Assembly (NCBI RefSeq): GCF_030347965.1 | Contig: NZ_JAQIBD010000005.1 | Coordinates: 45,268-109,267, forward strand | Direction of reading: 5' to 3' | Origin: Sulfurovum zhangzhouensis | GTDB taxonomy: Bacteria > Campylobacterota > Campylobacteria > Campylobacterales > Sulfurovaceae | DNA length: 64,000 bases | Shown: positions 55,792 to 64,000 of the stretch, piece after piece | Position numbering within the stretch: the stretch's first letter is position 1 | Layout of the letters: each line of letters starts with the position of its first letter | Notes under the pieces: model-generated | The model's input: the letters and a program-made list of their open reading frames with translations, nothing else | Told to the model about the DNA's origin: nothing | Databases searched by the model: none | Position numbers and translations under genes: made by a program

Positions 55792-56949
55792 TTATTTCTG
55801 TTTGTAGAATTTATAAGAGAAAATAGCGCCATTATTGATCTTTGATGAGACCTGAAGTGTAACTCCCTCCTCATCAATGATCTGTTTTACGATATTGAGT
55901 CCGATACCAAATCCGCCTTTTGCATCATTTTCCCTATAGTAACGGGAGAATATCTTATCAGTATTTGCTATTCCTACACCATGATCTTTGACGGTAAATT
56001 CAATGGATTCATCACTTTCTTTGACAATGATCTCTACCTCATCATTATCATGGCTGTATTTGATAGCATTGGAAATAGTGTTATCTACGATACGTTGCAG
56101 TTTCGTTGTTGAGAAGTGATAGATAATGCCGGGAGTGATATCTGTTTTGAGTTTAATATTCTTCATGTTCGCAACTACCTGGAAATAGTCGACCCTGTTT
56201 TGAACGAATTCACCGAAATCTATCTCTTTGATTTTATGTTGCACCCGCCCCTGTTTTACCAGGTAGTCCATATCACTGTATATCGTAGCGAGTGTTTTGG
56301 AAGCAGCTTTGATTCTCCATAAATATTTATTTTCACCGTATTTCGCTCCAAACAGATCGGCATTGAGATTGATAATACTGAGTGGCGTATTGATCTCATG
56401 CATCGAATCCTTGATAAAGTTATCCAGATGGGTATTCATCGTTTCAAACGGAGCAGAGAAATTTTTCAGTAATAACAATGAAAATATAAAGAGTACAACG
56501 ATAACCGCTGCCATCACACTGAATGCAAAAAAGTAGATTTTATTATGTGTATGTTTCTTTGATACAAGGAGGTAGGTTGCACCGAAGTAATAATCATCGG
56601 CAAATTCATAGATATAATAGTAATTCGTTTTTTGATGATGAAATCCTTCCGTAAAAGTACGGGGTTCAAACTGCAATGTGCTGAATATACTCTTGAAGTT
56701 CTCATCATAGAGTGCAGCAGTGTATTCCTGATAACGCGGAAAATGATAGATCTGATCGCTATTCTTATAGTGCTGCATGGAGATAATGATCTTTTTAGCC
56801 TGCTTTTCCAAAGAAAGTTCTGCTTTTGCTTCATCAATCTGTAAAAGAAAAACAATATAAGTAATCAGTGGAATGATAAGTACCGCAGCGATCATCGCCG
56901 TATAAATAATCGCATATCTCCGAGAAAACTTTCTGACATCAAAGATCAA
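55792..56949 (-). CDS. sensor histidine kinase of the sox-linked signalling unit
   Basis: 385 residues: membrane helices at about 13-36 and 139-161 around a periplasmic domain, then DHp with His184 in S-M-H-E-I-N-T-P-L and a catalytic domain with intact N-box (D-N-T-I-S-N-A-I-K-Y), D-H-G-V-G-I and G-F-G-I-G-L. The start overlaps the regulator end by 11 bases. Position just upstream of soxX makes control of sox genes likely. Confidence 0.9.
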   Translation of the reverse strand: MIFDVRKFSRRYAIIYTAMIAAVLIIPLITYIVFLLQIDEAKAELSLEKQAKKIIISMQHYKNSDQIYHFPRYQEYTAALYDENFKSIFSTLQFEPRTFTEGFHHQKTNYYYIYEFADDYYFGATYLLVSKKHTHNKIYFFAFSVMAAVIVVLFIFSLLLLKNFSAPFETMNTHLDNFIKDSMHEINTPLSIINLNADLFGAKYGENKYLWRIKAASKTLATIYSDMDYLVKQGRVQHKIKEIDFGEFVQNRVDYFQVVANMKNIKLKTDITPGIIYHFSTTKLQRIVDNTISNAIKYSHDNDEVEIIVKESDESIEFTVKDHGVGIANTDKIFSRYYRENDAKGGFGIGLNIVKQIIDEEGVTLQVSSKINNGAIFSYKFYKQK

Positions 56950-57598
56950 TGCTGTATCCTACGCCACGGATGTTTTTGATCAAATCATGATCAAGTCTTT
57001 TTCTCAGATTTCCTACCTGAACACGGATATTGGAAGGATCAATCCATTCACCCCATATCTCTTCCCAAAACATCTGATAAGTTACCACACTTCCACGATA
57101 TTTGACTAGAAGTTCCATGATCTTTGCTTCTGTCTTTGCAAGTTGAATCGTTTTCCCCTCCCGTTCCAACTTCATTTTTTTGACATCATAACTATATCCA
57201 TAAGGAAGTGTGATCTTATCTTCTTCTGAGATAAAGCAATGTGCCCTAATCACCTGTTCAATACGGAGTTTCAGTTCGATGAGATCGAAAGGCTTACGTA
57301 TATAATCACAGGCACCGCATTTGTACCCATATGTCAGATCCTCAACGTCTGTTAAAGAGGTGATAAAAATAGCCGGTATCTTAAAACCTTCTTTACGTAG
57401 TTCCTGAAGCATCTCAAAGCCGTTTTTGTCTCCAAGTACTTTTACATCCAGCAAAAGAAGGTCAAACGGTTTTTCAAATACAGCGTCATAAGCATCTTCA
57501 GAGCTAGAGTAGCACGCGACTTCATAGCCTGAATCCTCCAAAAACTCTTTAATGCTCATAGCCAGCACTTTTTCATCTTCCAAGATCAATATTCTCAT
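56939..57598 (-). CDS. OmpR-family response regulator of the sox-linked signalling unit
   Basis: 219 residues: receiver with phospho-acceptor Asp51 (L-L-L-L-D-V-K-V-L-G) and Lys102 (R-K-P-F), and a winged-helix DNA-binding domain (about 125-219) ending R-G-V-G-Y-S-I. Differs from the regulator at 3743. The start overlaps the sensor gene by 4 bases. Likely activates or represses the sox array. Confidence 0.92.
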   Translation of the reverse strand: MRILILEDEKVLAMSIKEFLEDSGYEVACYSSSEDAYDAVFEKPFDLLLLDVKVLGDKNGFEMLQELRKEGFKIPAIFITSLTDVEDLTYGYKCGACDYIRKPFDLIELKLRIEQVIRAHCFISEEDKITLPYGYSYDVKKMKLEREGKTIQLAKTEAKIMELLVKYRGSVVTYQMFWEEIWGEWIDPSNIRVQVGNLRKRLDHDLIKNIRGVGYSIDL

Positions 57599-58701
57599 TC
57601 TATCACTCCTGTTTTCTTTTCCTTATACTTGTTTTCAAGTATGATATCTATCAACTCATTTTTATCATAAAGGTTTAGAATCTCTCTTGCTTCTTGCTCC
57701 AATTCACGTTTATCTTCTTCATGCAGTTTAGGAAGTAAACCTACAAGGTCACGGTCATAACCGCTTTTAAAACTGCCAAAGTTTTGTCCTTTAAGCTCAA
57801 AGGCACGATTGATATCTTCCTGGGAAAACTGCCTGAAAAATAAAAAATCATGTGAGTCAGTTTCATAGTTTTTCAATGACTCATCAGAAAGAACAAGCAA
57901 ATACCCTCCTATCTCATCACCTTCCCCATTGTACATCGGCTCCCACAATAAAAGTCTGTCATTGTCCATTAAAAACTGTTTCTCAAAAAGCTTGTGTGTG
58001 TCAATATTTTCCAAATGACGTCTCAATGAACTATTATAGTTTTGGTTTGCAATGACTCTACCAAATAGTCTTGGAAAATTTCTCATGAGTGATGCCTGTT
58101 CCAGATAGACCTCATCCATCAAGGCGAACAGTTCAATACCTTTGGTATGTAGTTTTACAGAAAACTCGTCTACAAACCGGATAACTTCCAAATATCCCAA
58201 CAGTGTTTTTTGGCTCCGAATAGGTATAGTGGATTTAAATGTAAGTAGACGTCCCGTTTCCATCCCCACTTTAGGCTGTTTATTGTTCTTGAGTGTTTCA
58301 AGATCTTCTCTGAACCACCAGATAGGCATCCCTTCAAATCCCTCACTCCAGCTCCTCGCAAAAATATAAAATTCAGGTGTAAGAACCTGTACGCGAAGAG
58401 ACTTCATGTGGGTATGTTTTTTAAAACGTTCAGTGATATCACGAAGTATTTGATATCCTTCTGTTTCATCATCTTTTTTCAATGCTTCTTTCAAGTCTCC
58501 ATTCTCTGCCAAGGCTAGAGAGAAAGACAATAGCTCTGCCATTTCATTTGAAAGTGCCGAGCGAAATTCATTGATGATGTTGTCACTTAGTTCTGCGATC
58601 CTGTCATCTTCTGAACGGTTAAAAAAGAAAAGACTTGAAGACAACAATATCAATAAAAGAAAAAACATTACAATAAGTACTGTTTTGTCATATTTTTTCA
58701 T
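57595..58701 (-). CDS. stand-alone periplasmic Cache-like sensor
   Basis: 368 residues: one N-terminal membrane helix (7-28) then a long domain of dCache-like pattern with F-A-R-S-W near 110 and I-P-I-R-x2-x-T-L-L-G-Y-L-E-V-I near 158-175, typical of Cache folds that bind small ligands. No HAMP, kinase, GGDEF or chemotaxis output domain follows; the end is a charged helix. It leads a coupled three-gene unit with the regulator and kinase, so it probably passes a ligand signal to the kinase in trans. Ligand unknown; thiosulfate or sulfide is a guess. Confidence 0.72.
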   Translation of the reverse strand: MKKYDKTVLIVMFFLLLILLSSSLFFFNRSEDDRIAELSDNIINEFRSALSNEMAELLSFSLALAENGDLKEALKKDDETEGYQILRDITERFKKHTHMKSLRVQVLTPEFYIFARSWSEGFEGMPIWWFREDLETLKNNKQPKVGMETGRLLTFKSTIPIRSQKTLLGYLEVIRFVDEFSVKLHTKGIELFALMDEVYLEQASLMRNFPRLFGRVIANQNYNSSLRRHLENIDTHKLFEKQFLMDNDRLLLWEPMYNGEGDEIGGYLLVLSDESLKNYETDSHDFLFFRQFSQEDINRAFELKGQNFGSFKSGYDRDLVGLLPKLHEEDKRELEQEAREILNLYDKNELIDIILENKYKEKKTGVIE

Positions 58702-58887
58702 ACTATTCGCTTTCCTATTTTAATTTTTTATACTTTTATGTATAAATATTATAAAAATTATTAATATTGCTTAATATATTTTTATTTATTCAAGGAAATA
58801 ATATCACACTATACTAAATTAAGATGTACTGATAATAAAAAAACTGTTTTTCGAAGGACAAGATATACGACATCTAAAATATTTGAT

Positions 58888-58912
58888 TAATCCAAGACAA
58901 TGTATTGGATTA
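58888..58912. promoter_or_regulatory. TAATCCAA-N9-TTGGATTA inverted repeat in the divergent sensor/htpX gap
   Basis: A perfect 8-base inverted repeat with a 9-base spacer in the 295-base region between the sensor gene and htpX, a suitable operator position. The rest of the gap is AT-rich promoter-like DNA with no gene. Confidence 0.45.
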
Positions 58913-58996
58913 CAAAAGTATTTACTTTCGATTTACTCTCATCTTATATTATAATTATAAAAACTATAAACTTTCAATAGAAGGAATAAACTATTA

Positions 58997-59833
58997 ATGG
59001 AACAATTTAAAACCTATGCCTTAATGGTAGGGCTTACCCTGCTATTTATCTGGTTTGGAGGGATGATCGGAGGACGCGGTGGGATGATCATTGCTTTTTT
59101 GATCGCTGCGGGGATGAACTTCTATGCGTATTACTACAGTGACAAACAGGTACTAAAACACTATCATGCAATCCCGGTAGATCACAACAACGCACCGGGA
59201 CTCTATAAGATCGTCACAAGACTGACGAACCGTGCAGGACTTCCAATGCCGGCACTCTACATCATCCCTGATCAGCAGCCCAATGCTTTTGCTACGGGTC
59301 GTAACTATGAAAATGCTGCGGTAGCAGTGACAGAGGGACTGCTCAATTTACTTGATGAGAACGAAGTAGAAGCGGTGATCGCTCATGAGCTTAGCCATAT
59401 CAAACACTATGATATGCTTATCGGTACAGTAGCAGCAACCATTGCCGGTGCCATCAGCATGCTGGCAAACTTCGGAATGTTCTTTGGAGGCGGTGACCGC
59501 GACAGACCTGCCAACCCTATCGTTATGATCGCATTGATGATCATCATGCCTCTTGCCGCGACCATCATACAAATGACAGTGAGTAGAAGCAGAGAATTTA
59601 TGGCGGATGAAGGTGCTGCACGCATGACAGGACATCCGGAATGGCTCCAAAGCGGTCTGGCAAAACTGGATAACTATGCCAGAGGTATTGCGATGCATGA
59701 CGCTGATCCGCAGACAGCGCATATGTTTATCATCAACCCGTTTACAGGTAAGGATTTCTCATTACAAAATCTTTTCCGTACCCACCCGACTACCCAGGAC
59801 AGAATCGATAGACTGGAGCAATTGAAGTACTAA
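58997..59833 (+). CDS. htpX: M48-family membrane zinc protease HtpX
   Basis: 278 residues: membrane helices near the N-terminus (about 7-45), the zinc motif H-E-L-S-H (His130, Glu131, His134), two further helices around 145-200, and the third ligand in S-R-E-F-M-A-D-E. Degrades misfolded membrane proteins. AGAAGGAAT ribosome site; divergent from the sensor gene. Confidence 0.94.
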   Translation: MEQFKTYALMVGLTLLFIWFGGMIGGRGGMIIAFLIAAGMNFYAYYYSDKQVLKHYHAIPVDHNNAPGLYKIVTRLTNRAGLPMPALYIIPDQQPNAFATGRNYENAAVAVTEGLLNLLDENEVEAVIAHELSHIKHYDMLIGTVAATIAGAISMLANFGMFFGGGDRDRPANPIVMIALMIIMPLAATIIQMTVSRSREFMADEGAARMTGHPEWLQSGLAKLDNYARGIAMHDADPQTAHMFIINPFTGKDFSLQNLFRTHPTTQDRIDRLEQLKY

Positions 59834-59838
59834 GGTGC

Positions 59839-59844
59839 TATAAT
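59839..59844 (+). promoter_or_regulatory. -10 box of rnr
   Basis: TATAAT 23 bases before the TTG start of rnr, inside the htpX-rnr gap. Confidence 0.5.
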
Positions 59845-59867
59845 TAGTTAAAAAAGAAGGGGTTTCT

Positions 59868-61856
59868 TTGTCCTCACCATTTGCCATACAACTTATGAAC
59901 GGTTGTCTTGCTTCAGATATCGAGCAGGAGAACCAAAATACCTTTCAAGCTCTACAGAAAGCCGGAGCTATCGAAGAGGTAAACGGCCTGTGGAAACTGG
60001 GCTCGCTTTACCGTGCCGGACGCCTTTATATGGGGAAAGATGGGCGCGGATATGTTGAAGCAGAGTTCAAAGAACAACGTGATTTGCTTGTTGAACCTGA
60101 TTTTCTAGGTGACGCAAGACACGGTGATACCGTTGTGGTCAAACGTATTATTGCCAGACGCGGCCGTCCGAGCGGCAAAGTATTGATGGTCATTGATAAA
60201 GCCCACCTCTTTACCATTGCTTATACGCATAGAGATGAATCAGGCAACTTTATGATCCTGGATATCCGTACCAATGAGCCAACCTATGCAAAAATGGAAG
60301 GTATGGATCTCAAAGCCTTCAAACTAGGTACGGTACTGAAGGTCGATATAGATACGGATAATGTAATGGAGATCTTTGGTACTTTAGATGATCCTAAAGT
60401 CGATGAGAAGATTTCACTGGCACTCTATGAACGTGAAGATGCATTTCCTGAAGCATGTGTGACTGAAGCCATCGAAGTAGAAAGTGAAGTGACCAGAAGT
60501 GAACACCCTGACCGTGTAGACCTTACACATCTTGACTTCTGTACGATTGACCCAGTTACTGCAAAAGATTTTGATGATGCGATCTACTTTGATCTGAAAA
60601 ACTATACACTTTATGTTGCGATCGCTGATGTAAGCCACTATGTTCCTTACTTCACCCATATTGATAAAGAGGCTAAAAAGCGTGGTTTTACAACCTACTT
60701 CCCGCATAAATCTTTTCCAATGCTCCCACGTGAACTGAGTGAAAATATCTGTTCATTAAAACCTAGAGTAGACCGTCTGGCTTTTGTCTCCAAGATCGAA
60801 CTTGACAGAAATAGCCTAAAACCCCTGAACGAAGAATTCTTCGAAGCGATCATCCACTCAAAACACCGTTTTAACTACGACCAGGTCGATGAGATCATCG
60901 CTACAGACGGCCGTAATGCAGAGGGTACTGTGGAAAGACTGCTTACATGGCTTCTACCTCTGCAAAAAATTACCTTAAGACTGCGCAATGCACGTCTCAA
61001 AGAAGGGTTTGACTTCAGAAGCGAAGAGATCAAGCTCTCAATCGATGCAGAACATCTCTTAGTAAATACTCAGATAGAAACAGGTACACCTTCGCATTCT
61101 CTTATCGAAGAATGTATGCTCCTTGCAAACCAGGCTGCGGCAAAAAGATTTGCCGGAGATGAAGAGGATCAATTGGGTATCTTCCGTATCCACGAACCGC
61201 CTCAACTCTCCAAACTTGAAGAGCTGCTTGTTCAACTGGCATCTGTGGGGCTTTATGTAGAGGAGTATGAAGACTCCCCTTCACTGATCCGTGCGATCCA
61301 AAAAGAGGCTGAAAAAATGGGACTGAGCGCCGAAGTGGATGCCATGCTGATCAAATCTTTACGTCAGGCAAGCTATGCGGCGCACAATGTCGGACACTTC
61401 GGTCTGGGATATAGGTACTATAGCCACTTCACCTCCCCGATACGACGTTACTCAGATCTCATCCTGCACCGTATGATCAAAGCCCAATTGCAAGATGACG
61501 AGCAGGAGATGGAGTATTTGCTAAGAAATATCGAATCGCTTTGTGCGAGAGTCAGTGAACTCGAACGCAAAGAAGTCAAATCAGAGTGGGACTTCAGAGA
61601 CCGTAAATTTGCCAGATGGGCAGCTACGAAGGTGGGTGAAGTATTTGGAGCCGAAGTAGTCGAGATCGAAGAGAGTGGTGATGCCAAAGCTGTACTCCAT
61701 GCTGATATTCAGGGAATTGTTGTACATCTCAGAGCCGATCAAGTCATGCTCTTTGACCGCGTTAAAGTACGTATCAGTGATGTCAGCATCCCGCAAGCCT
61801 TTATCCAGTGTGAATTTGTGGAAAAACTCAGTCGTGATAAGATGGAGCTTGCTTAA
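59868..61856 (+). CDS. rnr: ribonuclease R (RNB-family exoribonuclease)
   Basis: 662 residues, normal for this phylum: N-terminal cold-shock-like domains, the RNB catalytic domain with D-P-V-T-A-K-D-F-D-D-A (metal-binding aspartates near 230) and H-Y-x-H-F-T-S-P-I-R-R-Y-S-D-L, and a C-terminal S1-like domain. Digests structured RNA 3' to 5'. Start codon TTG with GAAGGGG upstream. holA starts at its stop (TAATG). Confidence 0.93.
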   Translation: MSSPFAIQLMNGCLASDIEQENQNTFQALQKAGAIEEVNGLWKLGSLYRAGRLYMGKDGRGYVEAEFKEQRDLLVEPDFLGDARHGDTVVVKRIIARRGRPSGKVLMVIDKAHLFTIAYTHRDESGNFMILDIRTNEPTYAKMEGMDLKAFKLGTVLKVDIDTDNVMEIFGTLDDPKVDEKISLALYEREDAFPEACVTEAIEVESEVTRSEHPDRVDLTHLDFCTIDPVTAKDFDDAIYFDLKNYTLYVAIADVSHYVPYFTHIDKEAKKRGFTTYFPHKSFPMLPRELSENICSLKPRVDRLAFVSKIELDRNSLKPLNEEFFEAIIHSKHRFNYDQVDEIIATDGRNAEGTVERLLTWLLPLQKITLRLRNARLKEGFDFRSEEIKLSIDAEHLLVNTQIETGTPSHSLIEECMLLANQAAAKRFAGDEEDQLGIFRIHEPPQLSKLEELLVQLASVGLYVEEYEDSPSLIRAIQKEAEKMGLSAEVDAMLIKSLRQASYAAHNVGHFGLGYRYYSHFTSPIRRYSDLILHRMIKAQLQDDEQEMEYLLRNIESLCARVSELERKEVKSEWDFRDRKFARWAATKVGEVFGAEVVEIEESGDAKAVLHADIQGIVVHLRADQVMLFDRVKVRISDVSIPQAFIQCEFVEKLSRDKMELA

Positions 61857-62833
61857 TGTATCAAAAAGATTTCAATCAGCGTCTGCAAAGTTCGCTACCG
61901 AAAGCCGTACTGTTTTACGGAGAAAATGACTATCTTATTGACTACTACATAAACTACTATATCAAAAAACTTGATGCCAAAGAGAGTATGCTTTTACTCT
62001 ATCATGATGAGTGGGATTTTGATCAGGCAAAGGCATTTTTATCGCAAAGTTCTCTCTTTGGAGGTACAAACCTTGTAGTCACAAAAAGAGATAAAAAGAT
62101 CCCTAAAAAAGAGCTCGATATTCTGGTAGAACTTGCCAATAAGAATGATGACAACTACTTTATCTATGGGTATGGCGGGGCAGCAAGTGATGCCAAAAGT
62201 ATGCAAGCATCTTTCACTGATAAAAGCGGCGGAGTCTGGGTACGTTTTTTTGAGCCCAATATCCGAGAAGGAGTTGCAACACTTCAGCAAAAAGCACAGC
62301 AGGTAGGACTGGATATCGATCACTATGCCCTGCAACACCTTATGCTTGTTCTCAACAATAATTTGGCACTCTGTGCCAATGAGCTTGAGAAGCTTGCCAT
62401 TCTGGACAGTAAAATTACCAGCAAAGATATCGATAGACTGGTTTACTCCACTGCACCATTGGCGATCGAACAACTGCTTATCGACCTGTTCCAAAAAAAA
62501 CCGATCACCGATACGATTACAAAGCTGCTGGAACTTGGAGAGGATGAGGCATCTATCTTGCGTGCAACTCAGTACTTTGTAAATCAGATCTTCCTCTTCC
62601 ATGCGTATATCAAACTTCATGGGCAGGTAGACTCTGCTGCAATCCTTGGATACAAACTGCCTAAGAATATTGAAGAACAAAAAGCTTCTTTGGCTTTACG
62701 TGTCAAATCAGCTGCATTACTCAAGATCTTTGAACATTTGCTTGAAAGTGAAATAGAGATGAAAAAAGCACCTGCGACACAAAAAGAGGTCCTGCTTTAC
62801 AGTATGCTGATCAAGATACAGGGATACCTGTAA
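61856..62833 (+). CDS. holA: DNA polymerase III delta subunit
   Basis: 325 residues, clamp-loader delta: V-L-F-Y-G-E-N-D-Y-L-I-D-Y-Y near the start, L-S-Q-S-S-L-F-G-G-T-N-L-V-V, and a helical C-terminal domain. No Walker A, as usual for delta. Overlaps the rnr stop by one base. The delta' subunit is at 17832. Confidence 0.93.
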   Translation: MYQKDFNQRLQSSLPKAVLFYGENDYLIDYYINYYIKKLDAKESMLLLYHDEWDFDQAKAFLSQSSLFGGTNLVVTKRDKKIPKKELDILVELANKNDDNYFIYGYGGAASDAKSMQASFTDKSGGVWVRFFEPNIREGVATLQQKAQQVGLDIDHYALQHLMLVLNNNLALCANELEKLAILDSKITSKDIDRLVYSTAPLAIEQLLIDLFQKKPITDTITKLLELGEDEASILRATQYFVNQIFLFHAYIKLHGQVDSAAILGYKLPKNIEEQKASLALRVKSAALLKIFEHLLESEIEMKKAPATQKEVLLYSMLIKIQGYL

Positions 62834-62933
62834 AGTCTCTTTTCTCCCGTAAGTCATCATCATTTTGATAAATATTCCTCTAAGATAATATATAGTAAAA
62901 TATCGCTTCCAAAATTCCTGCTCATTTTTTGGA

Positions 62934-62976
62934 CAGATACTTTAATAACCAAGCTATTGTGAAAATAGCGTATCTG
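62934..62976 (+). promoter_or_regulatory. hairpin leader of the rpsF-ssb-rpsR operon
   Basis: CAGATAC (62934-62940) pairs with GTATCTG (62970-62976), and GCTATT (62953-62958) with AATAGC (62964-62969), leaving a 12-base one-sided internal loop. The layout fits the S6:S18 binding leader known from other bacteria, which mimics the rRNA site. I could not match the conserved CCG of the published motif exactly. Confidence 0.5.
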
Positions 62977-63008
62977 AATATATGGGCTATTAAACCAAAA
63001 GGAAAGAC

Positions 63009-63362
63009 ATGAATTGTTATGAAACACTCTTCGTAGTAAAACCTACGCTAACAGAAGAAGAGACAGCAGCACAAGTTGCTAAGATTAAAGATGTACTTAC
63101 TAAAGAAGGTGCAGAGATTCTTGCAACTGATGATATGGGTATGAAAAAACTTGCTTACCAAGTTCAGAAAAGTGACAGAGGTTACTACACTGTTGTTTAC
63201 TTTAAAGCTGAAGGTTCTGTTATCACAGAGCTAGAGAGAAACCTTAGAATCAACGAAGACGTGATCAAGTTCCTCACAGTAAAATATACAAACAACAGAG
63301 AGATGGCACAATTCAACAAACTTGTTGAATCAGCGAACAAAAGCGTAGCTAAAGAAGCGTAA
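63009..63362 (+). CDS. rpsF: 30S ribosomal protein S6
   Basis: 117 residues, S6 fold, starting M-N-C-Y-E-T-L-F-V-V-K-P with the L-E-R-N-L-R-I-N-E-D-V block near 77-87. Binds S18 in the 30S platform. AAAAGGAAA ribosome site. First of the rpsF-ssb-rpsR operon. Confidence 0.97.
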   Translation: MNCYETLFVVKPTLTEEETAAQVAKIKDVLTKEGAEILATDDMGMKKLAYQVQKSDRGYYTVVYFKAEGSVITELERNLRINEDVIKFLTVKYTNNREMAQFNKLVESANKSVAKEA

Positions 63363-63391
63363 GCCACACGCACATAACTAGGAGCAACCCT

Positions 63392-63883
63392 ATGTACAAT
63401 AAAGTTATTTTGGCAGGAAACCTGGCTAGAGATATTGAGATCCGTTATACACAAGGCGGAAGTGCTATCGGAAAAACTGCGATCGCAACCAGTAGAAGGT
63501 TCAAATCTCAAACAGGTGAACAAAAAGAAGAGGTAATGTTCATTGATCTTACTTTCTTTGGAAGAACTGCTGAGATAGCAAACCAGTACTTACGTAAGGG
63601 AAGCAAAGTTTTAGTAGATGGTAGACTGACACTTGATCAGTGGACAGCACAAGACGGCAGCAAAAGAAGCAAACACTCTATCACGGTAGAGAACTTGCAG
63701 ATGCTTGGCAGCAAAGATGAAATAGGCAGTGAAGGTTCATACCAAAATGCAATGCCTACAGATAACTATGCACAACCTGAGCCGTCATACAATGCACCCT
63801 CTCAACCACAGAGTGCACCACAGCAACAGTCAAATCATACCATCCCAGAAATAGACATCAGTGAAGATGAAATACCGTTTTAG
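63392..63883 (+). CDS. ssb: single-stranded DNA-binding protein
   Basis: 163 residues: OB fold (1-105, M-Y-N-K-V-I-L-A-G-N-L-A-R-D start), a Gln/Pro/Ser-rich flexible linker and the acidic tip D-I-S-E-D-E-I-P-F that recruits repair and replication proteins. Between rpsF and rpsR, the classic arrangement. Confidence 0.97.
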   Translation: MYNKVILAGNLARDIEIRYTQGGSAIGKTAIATSRRFKSQTGEQKEEVMFIDLTFFGRTAEIANQYLRKGSKVLVDGRLTLDQWTAQDGSKRSKHSITVENLQMLGSKDEIGSEGSYQNAMPTDNYAQPEPSYNAPSQPQSAPQQQSNHTIPEIDISEDEIPF

Positions 63884-63895
63884 GAGAACATAACT

Positions 63896-64000
63896 ATGGC
63901 AGAAAGAAGAAAATTCAAAAAAAGATACTGTAAATACTGTGAAGCAAAAATTGACTTCATTGATTATAAAGATTTGGCTCAACTTAAATTCTCACTCTCT
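63896..64000 (+). CDS. rpsR: 30S ribosomal protein S18 (partial, cut by the window edge)
   Basis: First 35 codons are seen: [15 protein letters not shown], then I-D-F-I-D-Y-K-D, the usual S18 start with a Cys-x2-Cys pair. TAGGAGA precedes the ATG by a few bases. The rest continues beyond 64000. Confidence 0.95.
   Translation, partial: MAERRKFKKRYCKYCEAKIDFIDYKDLAQLKFSLS

Overview
This 64 kb window is chromosomal DNA of a Campylobacterota (Epsilonproteobacteria) bacterium, most likely a sulfur-oxidising chemolithotroph of the Sulfurovum/Sulfurimonas kind. The evidence is the HobA replication factor, known only from this phylum, in the order lysC-hobA-holB-folP seen in Helicobacter; an ArsS-type histidine kinase with its regulator; and a complete soxXYZAB thiosulfate-oxidation cluster. 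The DNA is AT-rich, genes are tightly packed with many 1-4 base overlaps, and I saw no tRNA, rRNA, CRISPR array, insertion sequence or prophage.

Layout. 1-2750: a TonB-dependent receptor and a polyferredoxin-like membrane protein (cut by the window edge), preceded by a leader with long inverted repeats. 2.9-10 kb: aroE, an ArsRS-like two-component pair, class II DAHP synthase, cmoA and a large REC-PAS-GGDEF protein. 10-20.7 kb: a minus-strand housekeeping run (hydrolase, ribF, tlyA, exporter, small membrane protein, ligA, SanA-like, folP, holB, hobA, lysC, rppH). 20.8-25.6 kb: plus-strand hemW, tatB, tatC (with a large periplasmic insertion), queA, an NlpC lipoprotein and a YchJ-like protein. 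25.6-28.4 kb: a hybrid sensor kinase that has lost most catalytic residues, and a Tyr-rich secreted protein. 28.5-35.9 kb: ruvX, a MacAB-like efflux system, two MFS transporters, an HHH protein and nagZ. 36-45.4 kb: periplasmic thioredoxin, dprA, an anion transporter, a divergent polysaccharide deacetylase, ilvC, a pseudouridine synthase, a CZB-like protein, NfeD/SPFH and a cold-shock protein.

45.7-58.7 kb is the most distinctive part. A minus-strand array starts with a three-gene signalling unit (stand-alone periplasmic sensor, response regulator, histidine kinase), continues with soxX-Y-Z-A-B, then a porin, an MBL-fold hydrolase, a cytochrome c/thioredoxin fusion, an exported DsrE-like protein, a tandem DUF302 protein and a second exported DsrE-like protein. 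I infer a sox operon with its own sensor and a set of accessory periplasmic sulfur-handling proteins. The window closes on the plus strand with htpX, rnr, holA and the rpsF-ssb-rpsR operon (rpsR cut by the edge), which has a hairpin leader of the kind expected for S6/S18 autoregulation.

Regulatory signals that can be read directly include several TATAAT -10 boxes, two of them 7 bases from a start codon that lacks a Shine-Dalgarno sequence (ruvX and an RluC/D-type gene, probably leaderless), convergent-gene hairpins, and palindromes in the sox region. All functional assignments are from reading motifs by eye; no database search was possible.
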